A stretch of 64,000 nt of DNA from Lycocorax pyrrhopterus obiensis (Eukaryota > Chordata > Aves > Passeriformes > Paradisaeidae). The DNA lies in NCBI GenBank assembly GCA_014706295.1, contig JACSVZ010000016.1, positions 9,901,168 to 9,965,167 on the forward strand, written 5' to 3'. The notes beneath the pieces were generated by a model that was given only the letters and a program-made list of their open reading frames with translations, made no database searches and was not told the origin of the DNA. Made by a program: the position numbers and the translations under genes. Shown piece after piece: positions 26,610 through 38,799 of this stretch. Position 1 is the first letter of the stretch. Each line of letters opens with the position of its first letter.

Positions 26610-29116
26610 AAATTTATGCTATAAGCCCATTTACTCACAGTAAATGCCTACTATGGCAGTTTCAAGTTAAAGATTTCACACTTTCCCCTGTTCTTGGGTC
26701 ATTTAAGTCCAAGTCAGTTCTGCTCACAGGATGTCTCCAGAAAGTTCTGCTGGCTTGTTGTTTCACTAAGGCAGCACTGTCCCTAAAGTCAGCATATGGC
26801 ACTCAAAGAACATTCAGGTGCTAAAAGTGCTTCACAGAGAAGAGGAAAGCAAAGGAAAAGTTCAGAAAGGCACGAGGAGCTCAATGGTAAGGTGAAGAGG
26901 TGAGGAGCTCAACAATAAGAAGTTCCCTCCTTGAAGCATTCAAAGGAAGAGGTATTAGGAGGAAGAAAACTTGCTGACTGTGACAATAAAAGAGACTTCT
27001 GTTTTGACAGGGAAAAGAGCATCGTATCTTCAAGGAAGCTTTGAAGATCTGCATTTCACAGAGCTCCAGCGCTCACAATGAGACTGCTGGAATAACAAAC
27101 ACAGGCCCCCCAAAGTACTTTTATATCTGTAGAGCCATTCTTAATTTAAGGATACACTTGCTTTAAGTTTCTGTGTTTAGTTTATAGGCTTTGTTTAGTA
27201 GAGATCACTTTGATGAACATTTAGCGGGCATTGAACTGGTCTTCCTTAATAGCAGCAGCCTCCTGACTCAGGGATGAGTGTGACTTCCACTAATAGATTA
27301 CAAAGAAGGGGCTTGAACTGCTTATCTTCTGGTGAGAACACCTTGGCTGTGCAACAGTTAGAATGAAACTCAGCAGTGGAAGGGACTAAACACACAACAA
27401 AACATTCCAGCAAGTGAGTTTTCTGACTGGGCGAGATGGCATTGAACAGAACAGAGGAAGCACTGAAGTGGACACTGAAATCTGGAGGGACAAAAAGGGC
27501 TGGACAGTACTACTGCTCTGCAAGAACACAGTTTACACAGCTTCCTTACCAGCACTTCTTTGTTACCCAACACTACAGGAGTTAAGTACTTCTTACTCAT
27601 TACTTAATCCTCTTAACATCCTGATGAAGAAGGTAAAAATCAGTTTTGCTTTGCATACACAAAACTAATGCAATAATACCAAATGATTTATTCACATTCA
27701 TATAATGCTTTGGAAGAGGCAAAACTTAACAGCTCACTCACATCTCATTGTTAGCTCTAATTTTAAAAATAACACAGCAGGCAGAAGTCTCTTGATCTTT
27801 CACATCCATGTGTCATGTTCAGGCCCTTCTCCTTATCTTTCACCTCAGATGACAACCCTCAGGATTACGCACATGACTGGGAGACTGGTGATGAGCCAAC
27901 AGATTACCAGGCCACTTCACACAGCCTAACAGGGAAGAAATCCAGGCGAATTGCCTCCTGGCAGATTTAGGAAAGAGAATTTCAGCTTACCTTTCCCTGA
28001 TCCCGCTGAGGTGGCACCAACGTGTGGCTGAAGGAGACGGACACTCTCCACCAGCAGGCTGCGTTCCCACAGTCACGGGCACGCTGTGAAGAGGCTGAAA
28101 TTAATGCAAAACATGCTACTGATAAGGGCAGGCTGTCAGAAAGAGCCACATCACTGCCAGGTGGCTGAGGAAAGGCAGAGCTTGTGGGAAAAGGGCGGCT
28201 GGGCAGGAGGCAGTGACTGCTGAGGAGGGCCAAGCACCCAGAGGCGGCGCACAGGCCTTGGGCCTGCTCGGGAGGAACGATAACCAAACCCTGCTCACTG
28301 AAACACACGAGTGTCTGAGGACACCAGTTTAGTGAGAAGACAACAGTTTTTCTCTGCAGTTAGTCACTTAAAGGACAAACCATGACTTTTTGGCCCTGCA
28401 TGGCCTCAAATGCATGTTTTGGACTGAGACCACAACCACGGGAACTGGAACTTACCTTATTTCCATCAGCCTTTTAAAAACAAAAGCCAACCTGGCCTTG
28501 ACTTCAAAAGATACAGCCTGAGGAAGAAACAGTGACACGTTTGCCTTGCACCCAGCTCAGCTGACTGCAGAATCAGGATGTGCCAGAAATTCGGGGTTTG
28601 TTTTGCTCTCAAACTCCTGCCTTAAATCAAATTTCCAAACAGTTTAAAGAAAAATGAACTGCTGTTTTAAATTCACAAGCTGAAGGTGAAACAGGAAATT
28701 GATAGATAGTAAAAATTATAATTTCTTCTTTCAGTTCATCTTCAAAAAGGTGGAAAAACAAAGTACTACCACTGCAATGACGAAACCAAGCAGGACAGTA
28801 GCCATGTCCACAATAACCTGAGGAGAAGACCCCTGACCTTTCACTTTTATTGTACTTTTTTGACAGTAAATAATTCACAACAAACCTGACATTTTATTCA
28901 ATCTAACCAATAACTGGTTATTACAATTAAAAAAAAGAAAACAACCAAACAAGATGAGAGACAGAAGCTCTCATTCCAAGTCCAAGAGGGGGCCCTGGGA
29001 AAAGCCCCATGAGCAGAGCCATGTGCAGCAGGAGGGACTTTCTCCCTGCTGATGTTCCAGGAGGGTTCAGCCATGACATCCAACAGCCAAATGGTGCCAG
29101 ACTGATTCTTAAATCC

Positions 29117-29130
29117 AAAAAAAAAAAAAA
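29117..29130 (+). repeat. Poly-A run (14 bp)
   Basis: A pure A tract is preceded by a GC-moderate stretch. I checked whether it could be the tail of a processed retro-copy. The 200 bp upstream contain no recognisable coding sequence and no flanking direct repeat, so it is listed as a simple repeat. Confidence 0.85.
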
Positions 29131-30456
29131 GTATAAAAGAAAGGCACAGATTGTGACAGCCATATACAATATACTGCAACGCCACGAGCCTTTGGATGGA
29201 CAGACAGGAGCAGAGCTGTAAGTCACAACTTTTCCTCTTCAAAAATTACTGGTAAAAATATCAAAGACATTATCTGGTGTTTTTAATCTTTTATCAATTC
29301 TGTAGCAGCATTGCTGCTCTAATGGTTTTTCCCCTACAAACACTGTAGGCAAGTTCTCCAGTCAGGTCATCTTCCTCTAAATAACCAGCCCTTCAATTTC
29401 TATAGACAGAAGTAGCATCCAAGACTGGTTGAAAAAGCAGAACCATTTTATCAAGCCATGACAACACCATGCTCCACTTCAAGCTGTTCTGATTCAATAC
29501 AGATTATCTGCCAACAGACCTTGATTTCTCGGAGAGGTATTCAACATCTACAGAAGGCAGATTGGTTTTATTTTCTTGGTCCATCTCCAAATACAATTGT
29601 CAAGTATCATAATGCAGCAGAAACAGGAGTTTTGGGGATTCCACCAAGCAGAGCCTTTCCATAGGTTGTGGAGTGTTAGGGGGATTTCCCAGCAGTTACT
29701 TTTCCATGCCCCTTCAGTAACGAAAAGTTCCAATTTTCAAACCATCCACCAATTCAGATCAGGAATACAGAATGGCACAGAACCTTTTACCAAAAAACAT
29801 GTCCCCAGCAAACTTCACAAAGCACAAACTGTTTGAGTTCTCCCTCCATCCTTCCCTCTTGAGGCCTTGCAACCAGCCTTACTCTGTCTCACAGCAGACA
29901 TGCAGAGTTATTGGGCTGTTTTCTGTGACATCCAAGCCTGGCCACTGCAGGCACACATTAACATTCCATTATCCTGTTACTGCTATTCCAAATGTAGAAC
30001 CAAAGCTTCCAACCTGAAAATATTTAAAAACAGAAGTCACCATAACACCAGGAGAAAAGCATGACTGCTTTCTCAAGTAGTCATTGACTGGCCTCCACCT
30101 TTTCCTCTTACGTGTAAATGTTCTTTCAACATGTATCTGGAAATAACAGATTCCTCATTTTATCTTTTTTTGAGAATAGTATCACCTTAAAGATACAAAG
30201 ACAAAATAAAAGTTTTTCTGCAAACTGAAAGTCCTAAACCTTTTCCCACGTTCACTCTTTTTTTTTTATGGGCATCTGCTAAGTTCACAACTTATTTACA
30301 GTATCTTCGAAGTCACATCTCAGTGGAAATACTGATAGGCAGATAAATACATGGTGAACTGGACAAGGGTGAATACTGTCACTTTACAGTATTTACACTT
30401 CACTGCCACCAATGAACTAGCCTCAAAGTTTGCAGGCTGAAAAAATCAAACAAAAA

Positions 30457-30478
30457 ACCAACCCAACCCAACCCCCCC
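30457..30478 (-). repeat. Short AACCC-type repeat with quadruplex potential
   Basis: The plus strand reads AACC, AACCC, AACCC and then a C7 run. The minus strand therefore has G7, G3 and G3 separated by TT, enough for a four-run quadruplex motif. The repeat resembles telomeric DNA only loosely (unit GGGTT, not GGGTTA) and lies about 100 bp from the CpG-dense element. Confidence 0.8.
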
Positions 30479-30569
30479 AAATCATCTGCACCCAAAGATT
30501 GCTTGGAGGCCACATGGGAGACAGGCAAATATTTGCTGTAACTTCTTTATTTTCAGTATTGTTTCTTTA

Positions 30570-30800
30570 AACTGAACTAGCTTAGGTGAATGAAGCTGCA
30601 GAACAAGCGCTCCCGCACCTCCCCACATTGATTCAATTAGCAGCTGCCATGCCGTACTTAAGCTGCTGCCGAGCGCTGGAGTCAGCTAATCATTGCAGAA
30701 ACACCCGCGGAGGCTGCGCCGGCTGCGGCGCTCAGCTGTGCCGCAGTTAACACAACTCAAACACGGCACACGCTGATGGGACCCATTCAGGCACATTCTG
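30570..30800. promoter_or_regulatory. Candidate regulatory element with a short CpG-dense core
   Basis: About eight CpGs fall within roughly 55 bp at 30,700-30,755, which is exceptional for this window. Flanking motifs include two CAGCTG E-boxes (30,641-30,646 and 30,733-30,738), a PBX/homeodomain-like TGATTCAATTAG near 30,629 and GCTAATCATTG near 30,685. The core is too short for a classical CpG island. It could be a small unmethylated enhancer or a minor promoter. No transcript start elements such as TATA with an open frame were found next to it. Confidence 0.33.
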
Positions 30801-33519
30801 CTCATTACCCAGCCCCTGAGTGAAACACAGGGCACGAAAACAGCTTCAGCTGAAAGTCAGCTGGTAGCAAGATGGACACAGTGCTTGGTTCTTAAATATG
30901 CACAAAGGCTACAGCACCAGAACGTGCTAATAAACATGGCCTGAGTTCCCTTTTTGCTTTCTGACTTTGTACTTTTACTGGAAAAAAACCTCAAAACAAC
31001 ACTATGGAAGACATGACATTTTAAATACTAAGTAGAGAGGTTAGTATCAAATACTAGAAGGACGAAAATTTATTTAGAGTTCCCCAACATACACATCAAC
31101 TCAGAATCAAACTGAGCTTGAACACAGCAATCTTTGCCAAAACCCAGTGCTCCTTGTGCTCCCGACTGCTTCAAATGGTTTTCCCAACTCCTCTCATTTT
31201 CAACCAATAGCACTAATAATTGCATTCAGTACAGAGTTTTTGAACACTGAAGCTGTGCCAGTAACAGAGCCAGAAAAGGAATTCAAATAATAACCAGAAA
31301 CTTCCACTTGAAAAAAATTAAAAGCAAAATAAACTCCCGAGCATCTGAGTTTTACCAGCTGATCTAAGACTGATCCCATGTGCTCATTTTCAAACTTAGA
31401 GAAATGACAATCTGTTCTGTGGCAGACAGTGCAAAAGAATTCATAAAAGGATAAGATTGTATAGTACTGTATTTTTGAGGCATTTATGCTTTAATTTAGA
31501 AGGGTTTAGTTCATAATAGTCTATTTATTAAAGTTTGTAATTCATAAGAATAAAAATCTATGCAATAATCAAGAGGTTTAGGTTTGGTTATGAATGCACT
31601 TTGTTGCAAAAGTCTTCTCAAAACATTTACTGAACAGGCATCTTTAATTTTACTTAGGAAAAAATAATGATTAACATAAACCCTATGCACATTAACATCT
31701 TTAACCAGCTCCTCTGCCCATATGTTATCATTAAGATGAATGGAAACCCACCAGATCAGCACCATCCCCCTACCATCCCTAATAACCATTGTCAATTCCT
31801 ACACTTTTGTAGAATTCATGTTTCATGAACAAAATTTGCTCAGAGTGGTATAACTGTGAAATACTCCTACCAACATTAAATGTACTCACTGGTGCCTTTT
31901 AAACCTTAACAGTAGCTTCCAGCACCTCCAAACTTGTGATCTCAGTAATTGCCAGACTCTGCAAATTACCTGGAACAATGCAAAGCGCAATGGACACTAA
32001 ATGCTTTTCTATGCAAGACACTTTAACATCAACACAGGCTAGTATTTAGCAACCAAATCAACACAGTGAACATTTCATTTAACTCACTAAGCTGGAGAAG
32101 ACTGGGCAGAGGGGTTGAGGGTGAGTTGTTCTTAAGTTTTTACTTCAGAATATATGCAAGCTTTCATTGCAAATAAACCCATTTTAATAAAAGAACAAAA
32201 AAAAAGAATGCTTAGGATAAAATGAAAATTGGTAACTTGAAAATTTAAATACTGGTCTGATGCACGTGGCTTTTTTTTTTTAAAGCAAGTGCTGCCTTCT
32301 TAGGTATTAATGGTTCTTTGGAAAAATCCACATCACTGCTCATCAAGGGTAACAGGTGAGCTACTCCAGATCCACTTGCCCCTTCCTACATAAAAAAGCA
32401 GCAAAGCCTCTTATCTGCTACTGCTTGGTATCAGGACCTTTGGGAAGACACTGCTCTGTCAGCAACGGCCAAGATTTCCCAAGGCAGCACTTGGGCAGGC
32501 ACAGGTCCCTCTCAGGCTGCAGCCTCCCCCTGCACCAGCACCCTTCACTCTGCCAGCATCACCACTGCTGCAGTTGTTCCCAGTGATCTGGAATGATTTA
32601 AGCATTCTTAAGCTACAAGTCCTTTCTTAAGTGAATATTCTGACTTGACAGGGTCAAAGTGGTTCTGTACGTGCGGTAATACCAGCAAAGCTAAGGGACT
32701 GGTAGGCCTCCAGCAAAAGGAGAGGTGAAGAGCAGCTGTGCAATGGCCCCTTCATCTATACTGCAGTCAGAAGTGGACATTGCACTAACCACAGCCTAAT
32801 CCCAGACATCATAAACATCTCAAGGGGGAGAAACCCCTTCTTTGAGGGTCTGACAGCCTTCCTGCAGGGAGAGCTGCTGCTGTGCCTGCCTGCCTTTTCC
32901 TGATAACAAGAATTCTTTTGAATGTGCACTGGTCCATGGAGTTGCTTCGCAGAAGCAGGAGGGACCAACGGGGACCTGACATGGCTTCAAATTCAATTAT
33001 CACTTCAACAACATTTTACTTGAAAATCCATGATCTCAGTATTTTTCCAGTCCTCAAAAGAATTAAGACTCTGCAAATATTATGCACAAAAGAATTTTCA
33101 TCTGCATAGAACCAGAGTGAAGCAGAGGAGAGTCACAGAAGAATTCTTCCTTGTCATGCCTCTTGCACTGATTTCCAGACAATTATCTGAGCCGTGATTT
33201 TTAAATTTTATGCTGAAGTCTTGCTATGGCTTCCAAGTGATTTTACATGCTGTGAACCCTTCCCCCGAATCCAGTGGATGGAGAGCTGTATCCTGAAGAG
33301 TCTCCAGAAAACTGAAACAAGGGCTTTAGTGAAATAATGCAAGGAAGCATACTCCCCACTCCACCTAATTACACTTGACTTCATTCTTAAGCTATGGTGG
33401 TCCACAGCCATTCTCAATGACAAACCATGGAAACATCACAGAAACGTGGTGGGACAATTTCAGATACTCGAGAAAAGAAAACAAGAAAAGAAAACAAAGA
33501 AGACCCAAAACCCACTACA
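30801..33519. other. Sequence downstream of the putative minus-strand 3' end, nothing recognised
   Basis: AT-rich, with many stops. A 94-codon frame at 31,795-31,511 minus has no recognisable features. No second polyadenylation site with comparable downstream context was seen. Confidence 0.55.
32271..32281 (+). repeat. Poly-T run (11 bp)
   Basis: This is a simple mononucleotide tract in intergenic sequence. No polymerase III gene lies upstream of it. Confidence 0.8.
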
Positions 33520-33539
33520 GCAGATAAAACAGTATCTAG

Positions 33540-33545
33540 TTTATT
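33540..33545 (-). terminator. Polyadenylation signal AATAAA
   Basis: The plus strand reads TTTATT, so the minus strand carries the canonical hexamer. Below it, at about 33,465-33,515, the minus strand is GT-rich (TGTAGTGGGTTTTGGG) and then T-rich with repeated TTTTCT blocks. This is the expected downstream element. Cleavage would fall near 33,515-33,528. The hexamer alone would mean little in AT-rich DNA. The downstream element and the acceptor 1 kb upstream make it credible. Confidence 0.5.
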
Positions 33546-33689
33546 ACATATAGAAAGAGATTTCCAGAATTTACAAACACCCACATTTTCATTCCAGGGA
33601 AAGAGTCAATTTAAAAAGTTCACCCTTTTTTGTTTCCATTTTGCTTTGTGGTTTCCTGTTGGTTGTTTTTTTTGTTTTTTTCTTTACAA

Positions 33690-33697
33690 TATATACA
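33690..33697 (-). promoter_or_regulatory. Pumilio-type 3' UTR motif
   Basis: The minus strand reads TGTATATA, which matches the Pumilio response element UGUANAUA. It lies about 150 nt upstream of the polyadenylation hexamer in the putative 3' UTR. In vertebrates such sites recruit PUM proteins that repress translation or destabilise mRNA. An eight-base AT-rich match can arise by chance, so this is supporting evidence only. Confidence 0.25.
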
Positions 33698-34541
33698 ATG
33701 GAAGACTTTGATTTCTTTTTTCTGATTTTTTTTGTCAGTTCCTGTGCAATTGATGAATTCAAGTTGACACTTGTAAATACCCATGTACAGTAATGCTTGT
33801 CTTCATTGTAGTTAATACAGACTATTATTTTACAAGGAGTACAAAATTATTTTTCTTTTGGAAAGAATTCAACTCAACATCAGGGTTATCTTACAACTGA
33901 TAGTATCAGTAAATATGACTGTACAATCAAGGCCCAGGGACCAATGACTCGTATTATATTATTTTCTGAATTAAAATCTTAAAACAAGAATAGTACCCTA
34001 CTCTATTCTTAGAAGCCTTGTTTTAAGCAGGTTCCCCACTCTGTTTACAACAGAATATAGTATACCTCAGTTCCACATCAAAAAAGATGTGCTGTAGGAA
34101 AGTTACATTTTAATTAAAAAAGTACATGTATAAATCAAAACCTATGTTAAATATTTAATACTCTTCAACCAACATTAAGTTTTGTATGTAATAATTTACA
34201 ATGATGATTTGTCATACAGGTTTTCAGCAGCAAATGAAGTTGTGTAAATGTGCTAGTAAAATACCCATTCTCACCATGATGTAGTGGTGGGCACATCAGT
34301 TCATGTGGCCAGCTAAGTACTTATGGTAGAGGATGAAGTAAGAGAGACTTGTTGTCCAGGTGTCACAGTGCTTCTGCTTGGCACAACACAGGATGTGCAG
34401 CTCAGTCAACAACTCCTGAGGTTTGTGTAAAGTAAACAAACTGAACTGGATGTATCGTACCCATTTACAGAGGAAGAGGAGGAGGAGGTGAGGTCCTAGT
34501 TGTGATACCGTGTAACATTTATAGTCTTGATACCCATGAGT

Positions 34542-34580
34542 TTAGAAGAAGGATTTGTTGAGGTTGTGTAGGTCATCATT
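34542..34580 (-). CDS. Possible C-terminal coding segment of the unidentified minus-strand gene (partial)
   Basis: If the exon is entered in phase 0, the first 13 codons read NDDLHNLNKSFF and then TAA, giving a 12-residue hydrophilic C-terminus ending in two phenylalanines. I do not recognise it. If the exon is entered after two bases of a codon, a different frame begins MMTYTTSTNPSSKLM and stays open for 27 codons to a TAG at about 34,498. In the third frame a TGA follows at once. The sequence alone cannot choose between these, because no upstream exon is certain. The 39-nt reading is given here because the UTR-like sequence starts directly after it. The segment is partial at its 5' end by splicing. 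It could also be entirely untranslated. Confidence 0.25.
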   Translation of the reverse strand, partial: NDDLHNLNKSFF

Positions 34581-34828
34581 CTGAAATTGAAAGAGGAAGA
34601 AAATTAGCATCATGGGCACTTTAAAACTTTTCTGCAATTATTTCCCTCCCCTTTTTTTTTCTCTTTAAAAGAGTTATCATCAAACCAAAAGTGTTAGCAC
34701 CTTGAAAAATTATGGCATACACACTTGAACTGTACTCAAGCATGTGAATCCCAAAAGCATTTAAAACAGATGTTGGCAATAAAATTCAAAGCAGTCAGAA
34801 ACACATTTAAAACTTGCAAGAGATTCAC

Positions 34829-34877
34829 CTAAGCAGAAACAATTTAAGTGTCCATACTGATTAACTCTGACAAGCTC
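34829..34877 (-). other. Exon-like segment, 49 nt, just upstream of the putative last exon
   Basis: On the minus strand a strong pyrimidine tract ending CTTTCCTTTCTCTTGTCACAG precedes the segment. A usable donor, TTAG|gtgaat, follows it. Of the three frames only one is open across the segment, reading ELVRVNQYGHLNCFCL. Joined to the exon at 34,580 that frame would reach a stop at the second codon. The segment could be a penultimate exon, an exon of a non-coding transcript, or a chance pseudo-exon. The acceptor is good but the donor is only fair. Confidence 0.17.
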
Positions 34878-35204
34878 CTGTGACAAGAGAAAGGAAAGCT
34901 CCAAACACCAGCCTGCTGTTGGCATTTTTACCAGCTACAAGAAAGATCCACTGGATGTCAGGCCCTACAAGAGGCCTTCCTGGCCACCTGCAAACACCAC
35001 AGTTTGCCTGGGAAGGAAGACCAGGGAATGGAGCATTCAGGGTGCGGCATTACCATTCCCTATTTGACATACAAGTTCTAAAAAAAATTGTACGCAGAAA
35101 ATCCTGGTGAAGTCCATGAATTTATTTACATTCTGCTTCTCTCTGGGAGAGGGCTGGGTGAATAACAAGGTGCTGCAACCCCAATAATGCACAGCACAGG
35201 TTAA

Positions 35205-35690
35205 GTGGGGAATGAATGCCAGAAACTGCCTTTGACCTCGTCCTCCCAGTTCTCCTCATCTGCTGGCTGCAGCCTCCCTGACGCAGCGCACAGTGCACCA
35301 GTTTGGGTCAGCAGGTCCTCTGGACTCTGCTTTTCTGCCGGTTTTCCCCAGGCAGGTTGTCAGTCCCAGGCCCTGATCAGGAGCGAGGCAGTGCCCAGCA
35401 GGATGCACTCGGGGCTGGATGGCCTCGTGTCCTGCTGGCAGCTGCTCTGGCCCCCATGGGGAGTACAGTCCCTGCTGGGGGACACAGGCCTGAGGTCACA
35501 CGCTGGGGCACCAGGGCTGCCTCCCACTGCTCCTGAGGTCCTGTGGCATTGGCTGGCCACACACACAGCCCTGGTGTTCCCCACTGCCCACCACCCCTGG
35601 GCCTCCCACACCACAACCCTGGCCTCCTCTCTGCACACCACTGACATGCAGCCAGACCCACTGGGGACCGAACCATGCAGCACTGAAATG
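35205..35690. other. GC-rich, CpG-poor patch
   Basis: About 480 bp near 60% GC, but with only about ten CpGs, far fewer than expected for an unmethylated island. Long frames are open on both strands (the longest is 180 codons on the plus strand from 35,205, beginning with GTG). None shows a domain, and simultaneous openness on both strands is typical of stop-poor GC-rich DNA. It is probably intronic sequence just upstream of the putative last exon. Confidence 0.5.
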
Positions 35691-38600
35691 AATACAATTT
35701 GTCTTTTAACTAGGGTTAGAGGACTACCAGCATTTACATTTCAGTAGTTTTGCTAAAATCTGCTGAAGCAAGACTCATGTTTTACATAAAAGTGTATCTA
35801 TTTCTATGTTCAATATTAACTGTGCTCCTGAAGAGATAGGTAAACAGTGCATTTTCCTCAGTACAAATAAAGGCTTCCCATAGACACGTTGAAGTAAAAA
35901 AACTGAAAAGATCTCCTGTCCTATATTCTTTAATTGCACAAGAAACAAAATTTACTTTGTGTGGTCCTTCAAGTGAAAGGAAAGCCTATCCCTGCAAATG
36001 ATGTGTGGTATGCTGTGAAAACTCCCTGGAGAATTATCTCACAGATCTCTTATTTACTTTCAACTTTCTTCTGCACTCACATTGCGATCTACTGGAATGT
36101 TCCTACCGGAATATCTATACACAGCTTCACATAGCTGTGCAGCTTTCAACTACGTTTGACCTAAAATTAGCCAGTAATGCCATACTTTATTAATAAAGAC
36201 AAGCAACAAAGGAGAAATGGCTTCATTTAAATGGAGGAGCAAAGTGTGCGCGATTTGTGTGCTGCATATCCGAGGTGGGTGTTCCACACCCAGCTCCCAT
36301 CCAGCAGGGCCAGAGGAACAGCTGGGTGCCCCCAGCAGGGCCCAAAGGTCTGACCTGCCCTGCACTGGCAGGGCAAGTGGAAGGACATCAAGAAGCAGCT
36401 TTTCTACATGGCCAGACTTGATTCTGCTAACAGATTTTAAGTACATAAATAATACATGATTTGCACTAGCAGGGCCAAGTTCTACGCCTCTTCACCAGTA
36501 TTCAGGTCATCTACACTCAAATACATCATGTATTGAGCAAAACGGCTTATCCCATCCAACTCCTCACAAAATCTGTCAATATGGCCAAGAAGTCATCACA
36601 ACCACTCCTGGAGGGCATTTATTGCTGGATTACAAAGTCAGAAGAGCAGAGAAGAAAGAGAGTAACAAGTCTACTGGAAAAACAAAACACTTCCTAGAGG
36701 AATTCACTAAGAAAATAAAACCGAAGAAACCCACCTTTACAGAAACCCAAACGCTCGTACATTACAGACCTGCACATGCGCAAAAAGAGTGAAAAATCAA
36801 AGAGCGAAATATCCAAGAGCTGGAGACAGGATGAAGAGCCAGAATCATGTAGGACATGACCTGGTACAGGCTGAATTTCACACAAACGTCAGCTGCAGGT
36901 ATGACAGGACACAGGGGCATGGAGCAGTTTCAAGCTTGTACCTACACCTCCAGATCTTCAGCAGTACAACATGGGAATCTCACCCTTTCCTAAAAATGTA
37001 TTAGTAGCTTTTGTTTTCTTTTAATTTTGGGAAAGAGAAAAAATCAACTAGGATCTTTGCTAAGGACCATCTGAAACTATTGATTGCAGTTACTGGCTTT
37101 CACACCCAATTCCTCTGACCAATCTGCTTCAATAAAACACGAATGAGTACCCAAGAATGACAACCCGCACTACTGTTACAGTACAGTGGTGCCTGTTCTG
37201 TCTGAATGCACAAAGATGTGTAGGAAACAGACAATCTGAGAGCAAAGCTGCTCCTCCAAGGTCACTGGAAATACACTCAACTATAAACCTTGGATCCATT
37301 ATTTGTGCCTCATGCCCAGCCAAAAGCCCCATCCTCAGTTTTAGCATACAAATGTTCTTTGCTGGACTTCAAAAGAGTATTTCCCTAATTTCTGACAAAA
37401 CAATCTGAATCTCCTCTCTCCTCAGTGAACTGCTACAGTGTACTTCAAGGTGAAAGAGCCTTATTTGGAAATGAAGTAATCGGCTGGATACCTCCAGCCA
37501 TCAGCATTTCCTTAACAACACACAAAACAGTGCAGAAGACAAGTGTTTTAATAGAGAGTGCAAGGACAGCAGTGAGCTGAGGTAAGGATCATTAAAACTA
37601 CTGACATCACTGCTGGCAACCAGAGAAAAGGGAAAACCTGTGTTTAATCTATTTCCTATTCACCACAAGTTTCAGCTGAAGTCCCCAATAATGCAGTTTG
37701 TGGTTGACTTTATGGAAAAAGTTAGCGATGCAAGAAAAATGTACTGAAACAAACAAGCATCTTTAAAAGTTACTACAAGGTACCTCTGACAAATAGTCTC
37801 TGCTCAACATCTGTTACAACACACATGCAGATAACACTGACGCACTTTCCAGCTGGCAAAGCTTCCTTCTCAAATCTCTTAGTCCAGGATGGATACAGCA
37901 CAGCGAGCCACAGTTCCTATTACAGCTGAAATCCCATTCTTAAATCCAGTAACTAAAAATAAGTTGATATTTCATTTTATTTCCATTATTGGGGAGCTGG
38001 AGAAGAAGAGTACTTAAATTTTGAACTAAGAGCAGAGTGTCTAGACAGCTTAATATATCTTTTCTGAAGTTAAACAGAATTTTCATACATAACATAGATG
38101 TGTTGCTAAACTACACTTGAAGTGTAATCCTTACTCCTTCCTTACACTCCATTCTCTTTCAAAGTAACCAAGGAGGAAAAAATAAAACAAAGCAAACAAA
38201 AGTGAAAACTCAAGCAATGTTCCAGCAAAAGGCTTTCCAGTAGCCAATTTAACTTCTATTTGCTATTAAGAGCCAATAATGTGTCTTGTCCCTAAAACAT
38301 CAATAGAAATGCCCTTCCAAAGGGTCATTTAATTTCAAAACAGTCCAATAACATGAAGTTGCTGTTGAAGTTCCACGATCATTTCAGCAAATAAATGCAA
38401 CTACTTTGTCACTGATTAACACAGCAGGGCGAAATACAGCTCCCAAACATCAGACCTGCTCTGCACAGTGCGACACCTTTCCAGTGTCAGCTGGCATCTG
38501 TTTAGGAAACAGCTCCACAGGTGACAGAGCCAGGTCGAGGAAAAGAAGATTCTTGACTGAAGAAAATGCAGATTTTTTCCAAATCTACCAAATGAGGATA

Positions 38601-38799
38601 TTTTGCAGCTCTGCCATTAACCTTGCTAATCCAAACACATTCTCCAGAACTGTACCCATCCCCATCAACACCTCATTCGAAACCATGAGCAAGGACTAGT
38701 TGAAGACTCCCTGTCATAGTTGCTAGTTATAAATAAAAGGGTTTAGAAGTAAATGCATTTGTTTACTTTAGGATCATATAGAACACCTTCTTCTGTGTA

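Larger units (their letters stand above)
23331..30456. other. Intergenic sequence, no gene recognised
   Basis: The sequence is mainly AT-rich, with a GC-rich, CpG-poor patch at about 24,170-24,315 that ends in a donor-like CCAG|gtaagg on the plus strand. It also holds the poly-C and poly-A runs listed separately. No supported exon or repeat family is seen. Confidence 0.6.
33520..34580 (-). other. Putative last exon with about 1 kb 3' UTR of an unidentified minus-strand gene
   Basis: Read on the minus strand, the right edge at 34,580 follows a textbook acceptor: a pyrimidine tract ending CTTCCTCTTTCAATTTCAG, with a branch-point-like TGCTAAT just upstream. The left end is set by AATAAA at 33,545-33,540, followed about 20-60 bases further by a GT- and T-rich stretch as expected for a cleavage element. 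Between them lies AU-rich sequence with one Pumilio-type motif, which suits a 3' UTR. At most 12 codons are coding (see the separate CDS entry). I do not recognise the gene. No other certain exon of it is visible, so the remaining exons would lie to the right, possibly beyond 64,000, across a very long last intron. A non-coding RNA terminal exon would look the same. The splice acceptor and the polyadenylation context are seen directly. That the exon is used is inferred. Confidence 0.5.
34581..38799. other. Putative last-intron sequence
   Basis: Besides the 34,829 exon-like segment and the GC-rich patch at 35.2-35.7 kb, this is unremarkable AT-rich sequence. A GC-richer piece at 36,235-36,400 carries open frames on both strands without domains. 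Confidence 0.45.

Noticed and set aside
29000..29130. Possible processed retro-copy ending in the poly-A run at 29,117
   Set aside because: There is no recognisable coding sequence upstream and no flanking target duplication.
35205..35747. A 180-codon plus-strand frame with overlapping minus-strand frames
   Set aside because: It begins with GTG, lies in a CpG-poor GC-rich patch where all strands lack stops, and shows no recognisable protein feature.
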